Origin: Oscillospiraceae bacterium
GTDB lineage: Bacteria; Bacillota; Clostridia; Oscillospirales; Ruminococcaceae
Assembly: GCA_029007035.1 (NCBI GenBank)
Contig: JAQXHC010000024.1
Location: 26,098-90,097 of the forward strand
DNA: 64,000 bases
Direction of reading: 5' to 3'
Position numbers and translations under genes: made by a program. This document shows, piece after piece, positions 47,961-55,385 of the stretch. The notes under the pieces were generated by a model. That model saw nothing but the letters and a program-made list of their open reading frames with translations, ran no database searches and had not been told where the DNA came from. Numbering within the stretch: the stretch's first letter is position 1; each line of letters opens with the position of its first letter.

Positions 47961-48140
47961 TTACTGCATTTTATAGGCATCGATCATTTTCTTGACCATC
48001 TGGCCGCCGATTGATCCGGCCTCTCTTGCAGTAAGGTCACCGTTGTAACCCTGCTTGAGGTTTACACCAACTTCGCTTGCAGATTCCATCTTAAATCTTT
48101 CGAGAGCTTCCTTGCCCTTCTGAGTAAATTCACCCTTCAT
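47961..48140 (-). CDS. alpha/beta-type small acid-soluble spore protein
   Basis: A 59-residue SASP that coats and protects DNA in dormant spores. The family core is present: MESASEVGVNLKQGYNGDL, then TAREAGSIGGQMVKKMI. The MESASEVG segment is where the germination protease GPR cuts. AAAGGAG lies 8 nt before the ATG. Its presence is direct evidence that the organism belongs to a sporulating lineage. Expression would need a forespore sigma factor (sigma-G); I did not find a clear sigma-G promoter by eye. Confidence 0.92.
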   Translation of the reverse strand: MKGEFTQKGKEALERFKMESASEVGVNLKQGYNGDLTAREAGSIGGQMVKKMIDAYKMQ

Positions 48141-48230
48141 AGTAAAATCTCCTTTAAAATTGAATTATTGATGCCGTGATAGTATTATAACTCAATGAAA
48201 AAAATATATTAAAGGAAATTTTTATAAAAA

Positions 48231-49073
48231 TTATTCGGGATTAACTCCGGTAAGCTCCGAGAAAAGCGGTTGGTCATAGTTTGGGATAAGCAAAACAAAA
48301 TCTCCTGATGTATCGCGGATATTCACCTTATAATATTTAGTGAAATATGTACCCTGACTGTTTAATACAACTTTGAACTGTTTGTATTTTTCGGAATTAT
48401 ATTCCTCATCTTTGTTCCAGAAGGGGAGCGAAGCTTTTTTCTTGCTGAGTTCCATTGAGGTTATAGAACTGAGAGGGATTTCATAAACCTTGTAAAGATC
48501 GGCAAGGCACAGATTTCCGTCCTCGATGAAAACATAAAGATCAAGGTTCACATTTGCGAAATAAGTATTGAAATTAATCTGTTTCTTTTCGTCGTTTTTG
48601 ATTTTGTATTTGTCAGCGATAACGTCGATGCTCTGCGGTTCAAGAGGAAATTTCAACTCCTGCATTGCGGCAGCAGCAATTTCATTTGAGCTGCGAATAT
48701 TTTCGGTTAGTTCTTCGCTTTCGATTACTTTTTTCTCTTTACGCCTGCCATAAATACTTAGTCCGATGAAGCCGATCAAACTGATAATTCCTGTAATATA
48801 AAGATACCACGCATTTTCAAATCCCTGTCTGAGAGATACGTCACTTTTGAGAATTCCGAGTGTAATTATAATTGCAAGAAACATAAAAATGAGCTTAATA
48901 ATTTCAAGCCATGTAGGTATACTTGCTTTTTTTTGCAGTTGCTGATTTGCATTATACGCCGCATCAATCTGTTTTACAGTTTCTTCTGAGACGCGCCGTC
49001 TGATGAAAATGTCCCCGTCGTAATCAGTGTTATCCTTATTATTGGTAACATTGATTCCAAATATGTTATTCAT
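48231..49073 (-). CDS. membrane protein of unknown function
   Basis: A 280-residue protein: a charged N-terminal ~50 residues, two transmembrane helices (about 57-78 and 90-110), a basic linker (GRRKEKK) and a ~165-residue soluble domain with many short strands (VNLDLYVFIEDGNLCLAD, YEIPLSSITSMEL, FKVVLNSQGTYF). The strand pattern recalls bacterial PH-like domains. The basic linker predicts that the domain faces the cytosol. No operon partner is evident; gapA upstream has its own terminator. Confidence 0.65.
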   Translation of the reverse strand: MNNIFGINVTNNKDNTDYDGDIFIRRRVSEETVKQIDAAYNANQQLQKKASIPTWLEIIKLIFMFLAIIITLGILKSDVSLRQGFENAWYLYITGIISLIGFIGLSIYGRRKEKKVIESEELTENIRSSNEIAAAAMQELKFPLEPQSIDVIADKYKIKNDEKKQINFNTYFANVNLDLYVFIEDGNLCLADLYKVYEIPLSSITSMELSKKKASLPFWNKDEEYNSEKYKQFKVVLNSQGTYFTKYYKVNIRDTSGDFVLLIPNYDQPLFSELTGVNPE

Positions 49074-49084
49074 ATAATTTCTCC

Positions 49085-49118
49085 TTAAAACAAAAGCCGG
49101 CTCACAAGGAACCGGCTT
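49085..49118 (-). terminator. terminator of gapA
   Basis: Minus strand: AAGCCGGTTCC...GCCGGCTT stem (49094-49118) followed by TTGTTTT. About 20 nt after the gapA stop codon. Confidence 0.8.
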
Positions 49119-49138
49119 AAATTCAAAGCTTAATAAAA

Positions 49139-50176
49139 TTATGCAAGCTCAGCAAAGTACTTGATAGTTCTTACCATCTGTGATGTATAAGAATTCTCGT
49201 TATCGTACCATGAAACTACCTGAACCTCGTAGAGGTCATCAGCAATCTTAGAAACCATTGTCTGAGTTGCATCAAAGAGTGAACCATATTTCATACCGAT
49301 AACATCAGAAGAAACGATAGCGTCCTCATTGTAGCCGAATGACTCGGATGCAGCAGCCTTCATAGCAGCATTGATGCCTTCCTTGGTAACATCAGCGCCC
49401 TTAACAACAGCTGTAAGAATAGTTGTAGAACCTGTAGTAACAGGAACTCTCTGAGCAGAGCCGATGAGCTTGCCGTTAAGTTCAGGGATAACAAGACCGA
49501 TAGCCTTTGCAGCACCTGTTGAGTTAGGAACGATATTAGCAGCACCTGCTCTTGCACGTCTGAGGTCACCCTTTCTGTGAGGACCATCAAGGATCATCTG
49601 ATCGCCTGTGTAAGCGTGGATAGTGCTCATGATACCGCTCTGGATGGGAGCATAGTCATTGAGAGCCTTAGCCATGGGAGCGAGACAGTTAGTTGTGCAT
49701 GAAGCAGCTGAAATAATTGTATCGTCAGCAGTAAGAGTATTTTCATTTACGCTGTAAACGATTGTCTTGAGGTCATTGCCTGCAGGAGCAGAGATAACAA
49801 CCTTCTTAGCGCCGGCATCAATGTGAGCCTGGCTCTTCTCCTTAGAGCAGTAGAAGCCTGTACACTCAAGAACTACGTCAACGCCGATTTCACCCCAGGG
49901 GAGCTCAGCAGCGTTAGCTTTTGCATAGATTGTAAGAGTCTTACCGTCAACTGTGATAGTACCTGCTTCGTCATCAGCGGAAACAGTGTGAAGATTTTCG
50001 CCGATTCTGCCGCAATAACCGCCCTGAGCTGTATCATACTTGAGAAGCTGAGCGAGCATTGAGGGCTTTGTAAGGTCGTTGATAGCTACAACCTCATAAC
50101 CCTCTGCACCAAACATCTGTCTGAATGCAAGACGACCGATACGGCCGAAACCATTAATAGCAACTTTAACTGACAT
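49139..50176 (-). CDS. gapA: glyceraldehyde-3-phosphate dehydrogenase
   Basis: A 345-residue NAD-dependent GAPDH. The Rossmann start is [18 protein letters not shown], the active site is [12 protein letters not shown] with the catalytic Cys, and the C-terminal [16 protein letters not shown] is typical. ATG 50176 has an AGGAGGT site; the frame extends to 50221 but across the promoter -10 box. It has a strong promoter and terminator of its own, on the strand opposite pgk-tpiA-gpmI. Codon use marks it as highly expressed. Confidence 0.98.
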   Translation of the reverse strand: MSVKVAINGFGRIGRLAFRQMFGAEGYEVVAINDLTKPSMLAQLLKYDTAQGGYCGRIGENLHTVSADDEAGTITVDGKTLTIYAKANAAELPWGEIGVDVVLECTGFYCSKEKSQAHIDAGAKKVVISAPAGNDLKTIVYSVNENTLTADDTIISAASCTTNCLAPMAKALNDYAPIQSGIMSTIHAYTGDQMILDGPHRKGDLRRARAGAANIVPNSTGAAKAIGLVIPELNGKLIGSAQRVPVTTGSTTILTAVVKGADVTKEGINAAMKAAASESFGYNEDAIVSSDVIGMKYGSLFDATQTMVSKIADDLYEVQVVSWYDNENSYTSQMVRTIKYFAELA

Positions 50177-50209
50177 TGTTAAAATACCTCCTATAAAGTT
50201 TATGACTAT

Positions 50210-50238
50210 ATTATACCTCATTTCGGGAAATTTTTCAA
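50210..50238 (-). promoter_or_regulatory. sigma-A promoter of gapA
   Basis: Minus strand: TTGAAA (50233-50238), 17 bp, TATAAT (50210-50215), 34 bp before the ATG. Farther upstream, GTGCATTTTGCAC-type symmetry (about 50275-50288, TGCATTTTGCA) might be an operator. On the plus strand a TATAAT at 50381-50386 serves the next gene. Confidence 0.75.
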
Positions 50239-50457
50239 GAGGTTAGATAAAAAAATAACAACTTTTTCAAGAAAAGTGCATTTTGCACAAAATTATACCT
50301 TTATATAAGTGCAAAATAGCGAATTTTTTTAAGCGGTTAAAAAAAGGAAAATAATAGTTTCATTTTTTAAGATTTTGTAGTATAATATTAATGTGAATTT
50401 GTTTGTGTCCTTATTCTGAGGTACAAATGGAAAATATACTCGGTTCGGGGTGACTGT

Positions 50458-51435
50458 ATGTCCGGAATAATTGAAGTGTTGGACGGAATTTACGGCTTGG
50501 TCGATACATCTGTAATGATTTACGACGGCTGTTATAACAGAATATGGGAAAATTCCGCGGCTTCGGAACTGGATGAGGAACTCCGCGCTAAAATTTCCCT
50601 TTATATAATGAGAAGCGGACAGACTACCGGGAAATTGCCATTTGGCAGAGGGGGCAGATTTTATACCATAACGGTTTTAGGAGAGAAATTTACGGCAGCG
50701 GAAGTCAATAATGAAAATCCGCTTATAAATTTGTTGTCCGAGCCTGAAATAGCAAAATATCTTAGTTCAGCGGAAATCAGTATACGCAGATCCACTGCCG
50801 GGATTGCCTATTCCTGCGACGCAATTGCTGCAGAGGATATTTCGGAAGATGTCAGACTTTACCTGAATAATATTATCAAATCATGCCTTGAAATTATAAA
50901 AAATGTTAGCCTTGGTTCACAGATTTCGTCATCTGTTTTCAGTAATTACAAGGCGGAGAAGATCTGTGCTGATTCATTTTTTGCTGAAATCGCTGACGGA
51001 TGCAGCAGAACAATGTCCGGCTGCCGCGTGAACTATGAACGAAGAAGCTGCGGCGTGATTGAATCGGACAAGACAGTTCTTACTTGTTTTATCCTTGGTG
51101 TAGTAAATCTTCTTATCGGAAACGGCATTGGAAGAGAGTGTGAGCTTGAATTTAAATCGGAATCTGACGACAATAAAACAGTTCTGATAATTGAGGCTGT
51201 CGGAAGCTGCAGTGAAGAAAAAGCACCTGAAATGCCTGATATTCTTGATGCTGCGGCAGAGCTTATGAAGCTTGAATATATGCTTGCTCCATCACGCGCA
51301 GAGCTCAGAATAAACAAAGCAGAAGCAACGGATGAGCTTGAATTCGGAACAGATAAGCTGGATTTTGGAGATTCACTTTTCTCACCGTTTAATATCATGC
51401 TCGGTGACCTCGATTGCTTTAAGGATATTTTCTGA
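50458..51435 (+). CDS. orphan protein with a kinase-like layout, function unknown
   Basis: A 325-residue cytosolic protein. The N-terminal ~70 residues (SVMIYDGCYNRIWEN then FYTITVLGEKF) resemble a PAS sensor domain. Residues about 135-165 are two helices where a histidine kinase would have its dimerisation region, and about 170-290 (KTVLTCFILGVVNLLIGNGIG, then CELEFKSE and KTVLIIEAVG) follow the N-box and strand order of a HATPase domain. However there is no phosphoacceptor His box and no GxGxG. It may be a degenerate kinase or adaptor. The family is not recognised. Confidence 0.55.
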   Translation: MSGIIEVLDGIYGLVDTSVMIYDGCYNRIWENSAASELDEELRAKISLYIMRSGQTTGKLPFGRGGRFYTITVLGEKFTAAEVNNENPLINLLSEPEIAKYLSSAEISIRRSTAGIAYSCDAIAAEDISEDVRLYLNNIIKSCLEIIKNVSLGSQISSSVFSNYKAEKICADSFFAEIADGCSRTMSGCRVNYERRSCGVIESDKTVLTCFILGVVNLLIGNGIGRECELEFKSESDDNKTVLIIEAVGSCSEEKAPEMPDILDAAAELMKLEYMLAPSRAELRINKAEATDELEFGTDKLDFGDSLFSPFNIMLGDLDCFKDIF

Positions 51436-51486
51436 AATAAATCACAAAATTTTAGCAATTATCACCGAAAGAATATAAAATTTTTG

Positions 51487-51515
51487 TTGACAATTATCAA
51501 AAAAAAGGTTATAAT
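51487..51515 (+). promoter_or_regulatory. sigma-A promoter of the CYTH-phoH-ybeY-era operon
   Basis: TTGACA (51487-51492), 17 bp, TATAAT (51510-51515), both perfect, about 55 nt before the first ATG. Confidence 0.85.
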
Positions 51516-51571
51516 AAGAATGATGTTGAAAATGTATTCATCATCGAATTTAATAGCCGGAGCAGTGATTT

Positions 51572-52090
51572 ATGAATAACGTATACGAAATCGAAAGAAA
51601 ATTTCTTGTTGAGCTCCCAGATATATCCGGACTGAGCGTAAATAAGCAGACGGACATCGTTCAGACCTATCTCAACAGCGCCGACAGCGGTTCTCAGAGA
51701 AGGGTAAGGAAAATCAATTCCGACGGCGTGATTAAGTTTACCTATACGGAAAAGGCATTCATTTCTGATGTTGTCAGAAAGGAAATGGAGTATGAAATCA
51801 ATGAATCGGAGTACAGCCGTCTCGTTGCCGAAGCAAGGAAAGATTTCGTTCCTATTTATAAGACAAGATACCGGTTTGAATTCGATAATCAGCAGTTTGA
51901 ACTGGATGTTTACCCGTTTTCTGACAAACTGGCTATCCTTGAACTTGAGCTTGAAAACGAAAATCAGAAGATTAATTTTCCAGAAAACATTAATGTAATC
52001 GGCGAGGTTACGGGCGACGCGAAGTATTCAAACGCAGCTCTTGCTCTTGCCGGAGCTTTCCCCGAAAAAATTTACAGCGGAATGGAGTAA
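51572..52090 (+). CDS. CYTH-domain phosphohydrolase/cyclase-like protein
   Basis: A 172-residue triphosphate tunnel metalloenzyme. The signature ExExK is EIERKF at 6-11; further acidic and basic tunnel residues follow in strand-like repeats (RRVRKINSDG, IKFTYTEK, EMEYEINESEY, KTRYRFEFDN, ELDVYPF, LAILELELEN). The short length fits the ThTPase/YgiF/CyaB-like group. Substrate is probably a triphosphate (tripolyphosphate, ThTP or ATP). First gene of a ribosome-maturation operon; 3 nt separate it from phoH. Confidence 0.88.
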   Translation: MNNVYEIERKFLVELPDISGLSVNKQTDIVQTYLNSADSGSQRRVRKINSDGVIKFTYTEKAFISDVVRKEMEYEINESEYSRLVAEARKDFVPIYKTRYRFEFDNQQFELDVYPFSDKLAILELELENENQKINFPENINVIGEVTGDAKYSNAALALAGAFPEKIYSGME

Positions 52091-52093
52091 ATA

Positions 52094-53062
52094 ATGTCCG
52101 AAAAATATATTGAAGTTTCAGACAGCGAGCAGCTTTCGGCTTTGTGCGGCAGGCTCGATGAAAATATAAGCCGCATTGAAAAGGAATATAATGTAGGGCT
52201 TGTGTGCAGGGATGGCAGGATTAAAATAATCGGAGAAGAAAAAAATATTTCAGATGCTGCAAAGGCAGTTTCAGCTCTTATGCAGCTTGGCTCTAAGCAG
52301 CCGCTTACGGAGCAGACTGTCAGATATGTAACATCAATGGTCGCTGACGGGGCGGAGCAGCAGCTTGCTGACCTCGACGGTGATGGAATATGCGTAACAT
52401 CATCCGGTAAGATAATCCGCGCCAGAACTGTTGGTCAGAAGCGATATGTGGATGCAATAAAAAATAATACGATCGTCCTCGGAATCGGTCCTGCGGGTAC
52501 GGGAAAGACTTATCTTGCGGTAGCAATGGCTGTTAAGGCATTCCGAAACCGTCAGGTAAAGAAAATAATCCTTACACGTCCTGCGGTTGAAGCAGGGGAG
52601 AAACTGGGATTTCTTCCGGGTGATATGCAGGATAAGGTTGATCCGTATCTTCGGCCGCTCTACGACGCGCTATTCGATATGTTCGGAACGGACAGCTTTT
52701 CGCGTTATATGGAAAAAGGTATTATTGAGGTAGCGCCCCTTGCCTATATGAGAGGCAGAACACTTGACGAGGCGTTTATTATCCTTGATGAGGCTCAGAA
52801 TACGACTTCGGAACAGATCAAAATGTTTCTCACGCGTCTTGGAAACGACAGCCGCATGGTCATAACAGGCGATGTAACTCAGATTGATTTGCCTGACAAG
52901 AGAAAATCCGGTCTTGTTGAAGCTGTAAGAGTGCTGAGAGACATCGATGATATTGAAATCCATAGATTTACAGATAAGGATGTTGTGCGCCATAAACTTG
53001 TACAGGATATAATCAAGGCGTACGAAAAATACAGCGAAGGGAGAACGAAAAATCATGGCTAA
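52094..53062 (+). CDS. phoH: PhoH-like ATPase
   Basis: A 322-residue PhoH/PhoL ATPase. The Walker A motif is GPAGTGKTYLAVAMA near 137-151, the segment TRPAVEAGEKLGFLPGD follows, Walker B is FIILDEAQNTT near 230, and GDVTQIDLP near 265. The N-terminal ~110 residues hold a KH-like fold. Beside ybeY and era, as in most Firmicutes, it is thought to take part in RNA handling or rRNA maturation. Confidence 0.94.
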   Translation: MSEKYIEVSDSEQLSALCGRLDENISRIEKEYNVGLVCRDGRIKIIGEEKNISDAAKAVSALMQLGSKQPLTEQTVRYVTSMVADGAEQQLADLDGDGICVTSSGKIIRARTVGQKRYVDAIKNNTIVLGIGPAGTGKTYLAVAMAVKAFRNRQVKKIILTRPAVEAGEKLGFLPGDMQDKVDPYLRPLYDALFDMFGTDSFSRYMEKGIIEVAPLAYMRGRTLDEAFIILDEAQNTTSEQIKMFLTRLGNDSRMVITGDVTQIDLPDKRKSGLVEAVRVLRDIDDIEIHRFTDKDVVRHKLVQDIIKAYEKYSEGRTKNHG

Positions 53063-53564
53063 ATTAAAGGTATATGTAAAAAATAATCAGAGCGAGGTAA
53101 AGGTTCCGGTCGGCATCAGACTTCTCATCAGAAGATGCTGTCAGGCAGTGCTTATTACCGAGAAGTATGGCAAGGATGCAGAAGTAAGCGTGTCATTTGT
53201 CAGCAACAGCGAAATCAGGAAGCTGAATAAGGTTTACAGAAACAAGGACAGCGTTACAGACGTCCTTTCATTCCCTCTGACAGGCAGTGACGGCACTGTT
53301 GAAATCAATCAGGAGACAGGCGCGGTTCTGCTTGGCGATGTTGTAATTTCTCTTGAAACCGCAGTTAAACAGGCTCAGAACTACGGTCATTCTCTTGAGC
53401 GTGAAATAGGCTTCCTTACAGTTCATTCCATGCTTCATCTGCTCGGATATGATCACGAGACAAGTCAGCTCGATCAGAGAATCATGCGCGAAAAAGAAGA
53501 ATCTGTACTCGAAAAACTTGGAATTTCGAGAGATGTAACATTTGTGACGGGAGAAAATACTTAA
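53055..53564 (+). CDS. ybeY: endoribonuclease YbeY, 16S rRNA maturation
   Basis: A 169-residue metalloprotein with the zinc motif HSMLHLLGYDH (H-x3-H-x5-H) near 128-138, and the characteristic NKVYRNKDSVTDVLSFP near 57-73. It helps process the 16S 3' end and in 70S quality control. It overlaps phoH by 8 nt and shares one base with era. Confidence 0.95.
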   Translation: MAKLKVYVKNNQSEVKVPVGIRLLIRRCCQAVLITEKYGKDAEVSVSFVSNSEIRKLNKVYRNKDSVTDVLSFPLTGSDGTVEINQETGAVLLGDVVISLETAVKQAQNYGHSLEREIGFLTVHSMLHLLGYDHETSQLDQRIMREKEESVLEKLGISRDVTFVTGENT

Positions 53565-54457
53565 TGTCAAGAACAGCGTTTATTACAATTGCAGGAAGAA
53601 CAAATGCAGGAAAATCGTCGCTCCTTAATGCACTTATCGGTGAGAAAATCGCCTCGGTGAGCAATAAGGCGCAGACCACTCGGACACGTATCACAGGGAT
53701 AAAAACAATTGACGATGTACAGCTTGTATTCTTCGATACTCCCGGACTTCACAAGCCGATCAACAAGCTTAGTGAGCATATGCTGAATACCGTAAGAGAG
53801 TCGGTAAGCGATATTGATGCAGTTATTTTCATGGCTGACTGCACCAAAAAAATTAACGAGCAGGAATTGAATCTGCTTAAATCTCTGAACGAGTCAAAAA
53901 TGCCTGTAATCCTTGTTCTGAATAAGATTGATCTTTTGAAAAACAAGGACGGACTTATCCCGATTATTGCAGAATTATCGTCGCAAATCGATTTTCAGGC
54001 GGTAATTCCTGCAAGCGTTATCGACGGAAGCGGAATTGATATTATTGAAAATGAGATTATAAAGCTTGCGCAGGAATCTCCTCATTATTTTCCTGAAGAT
54101 ATGATTACTGACCAGCCGGAAAAGGTGCTTGCTGCAGAGATGATTCGTGAAAAGCTGCTTATGCTGCTCAGTGATGAGGTGCCGCACGGAATTGCAGTAG
54201 GTGTTGAGGAAATGACCGAGCGCGAAGATAAGGATATTCTTGATATATCAGCTGTAATCTACTGCGAAAAGGAGTCGCACAAGGGCATAGTTATCGGAAA
54301 AAAGGGTGCTATGCTGAAAAAAGCTTCAACGGCTGCGCGTATCGAGCTTGAGGAATTCTTCCAGATCAAGGTTAATCTTCAATGCTGGGTAAAGGTGAAA
54401 GAGGACTGGCGCAACCGCGAGGGACTTATCAGAAATTTTGGTCTTTCAGAGAAATAA
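53564..54457 (+). CDS. era: GTPase Era
   Basis: A 297-residue GTPase with a C-terminal KH domain that binds the 16S rRNA 3' end during 30S assembly. G1 GRTNAGKSS near 10-18, G2 TTRTRITG, G3 DTPGLH near 62, G4 NKIDLL near 122; KH core GIVIGKKGAMLKK near 245-257. Overlaps ybeY by one base (TAATG). A hairpin follows before yqzL. Confidence 0.97.
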   Translation: MSRTAFITIAGRTNAGKSSLLNALIGEKIASVSNKAQTTRTRITGIKTIDDVQLVFFDTPGLHKPINKLSEHMLNTVRESVSDIDAVIFMADCTKKINEQELNLLKSLNESKMPVILVLNKIDLLKNKDGLIPIIAELSSQIDFQAVIPASVIDGSGIDIIENEIIKLAQESPHYFPEDMITDQPEKVLAAEMIREKLLMLLSDEVPHGIAVGVEEMTEREDKDILDISAVIYCEKESHKGIVIGKKGAMLKKASTAARIELEEFFQIKVNLQCWVKVKEDWRNREGLIRNFGLSEK

Positions 54458-54478
54458 ATACCATTCATAAATATCGAG

Positions 54479-54524
54479 CCTCCGAGAAAAATAATTTCAG
54501 AAGTATTGTTTTTCGGAGGTTTTG
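54479..54524 (+). promoter_or_regulatory. hairpin over the yqzL ribosome binding site
   Basis: CCTCCGA-G-AAAAA (about 54479-54491) pairs with TTTTTCGGAGG (54509-54519). The 3' arm is the CGGAGG ribosome binding site of yqzL, and TTTTGTT follows. It can therefore act as a weak terminator or as a translation block for yqzL and the coupled recO. Confidence 0.6.
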
Positions 54525-54526
54525 TT

Positions 54527-54652
54527 ATGAGTGAAGATTTGCTATGGGAAAAATTTGCGGCGAGCGGAAGTATCGCAGATTATCTTGAATACACCGCCGC
54601 AAAAAATTTAATGGAAAATAATAATGATAACAGTAGAGGGAATTGTTCTTAA
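54527..54652 (+). CDS. yqzL: YqzL-like small protein
   Basis: A 41-residue protein, MSEDLLWEKFAASGSIADYL and a short polar tail. The pattern LWxxFxxTGxIxxYL and the position between era and recO match Bacillus YqzL, a conserved small protein of unknown function. CGGAGGT site 6 nt upstream. It overlaps the recO start by 29 nt, which would couple translation of recO to it. Confidence 0.8.
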   Translation: MSEDLLWEKFAASGSIADYLEYTAAKNLMENNNDNSRGNCS

Positions 54653-55385
54653 AGAGCGTTCTGTGGGCGAGCAGGACAAATTTATTGATATTTTGACGAA
54701 AGAGAGCGGAGTTCTTGAAATATCCGTAAAAGGCGCAAGAAAAATAAACGGTAAATCAGGCAGCTCCACTCAGCTTTTCGCGTATTCGCGTTTCTGCATT
54801 CAGCAGCGCAGAGACAGATTTTATCTTAACAGTGCAGAGCCTATACATATTTTTTACGGGCTCAGAAGCTCGCTTTCGGCAATTTCACTTGCATCGTATT
54901 TTGCCGATATACTGCGAAGCTGCATTCAGCAGCAGTCTCAGAGGAGCGACATTATGCGTCTTTTTCTTAATACGCTCCACTATCTTGAAAAAGGAATGCG
55001 CGCCGAAAAGCAGCTAAAGTGTATATTTGAACTTCGTTTAATGTCGGAAATCGGCTATATGCCGAGCATAGTTGCCTGCAGAGACTGCGGAGCTTTTGAG
55101 CCTGAAAAAGCTGTTTTCCGGATTTCGGACGGAAGCTTTTGCTGTGACAGCTGTTTCAGATCAGATAATTCAGAGGGGTATTTCAGCATAAGTAAGGCGG
55201 TTCTGAATGCCGTAAGGCATATTGTACTTGTTGATTTTGACAGGCTTTTTAATTTTAAAATGTCTGAGCAATCGCTGAATGCACTGTATGAGGTCTCCGA
55301 GGCTTACACGCTTGCTCATCTTGAACGTGGCTTCGGAACACTTGACTTTTATAATTCTCTTGATTTTATGGGTAATAAAAAATGA
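54624..55385 (+). CDS. recO: DNA repair protein RecO
   Basis: A 253-residue RecO, which loads RecA on SSB-coated DNA with RecR. It has the N-terminal OB fold (VEGIVLKERSVGEQDKFIDILT) and the zinc module CRDCG...CCDSC near 151-178. Its own ribosome binding site is weak (AATGGA), so translation probably depends on yqzL. ATGA overlap with mutS2. Confidence 0.93.
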   Translation: MITVEGIVLKERSVGEQDKFIDILTKESGVLEISVKGARKINGKSGSSTQLFAYSRFCIQQRRDRFYLNSAEPIHIFYGLRSSLSAISLASYFADILRSCIQQQSQRSDIMRLFLNTLHYLEKGMRAEKQLKCIFELRLMSEIGYMPSIVACRDCGAFEPEKAVFRISDGSFCCDSCFRSDNSEGYFSISKAVLNAVRHIVLVDFDRLFNFKMSEQSLNALYEVSEAYTLAHLERGFGTLDFYNSLDFMGNKK

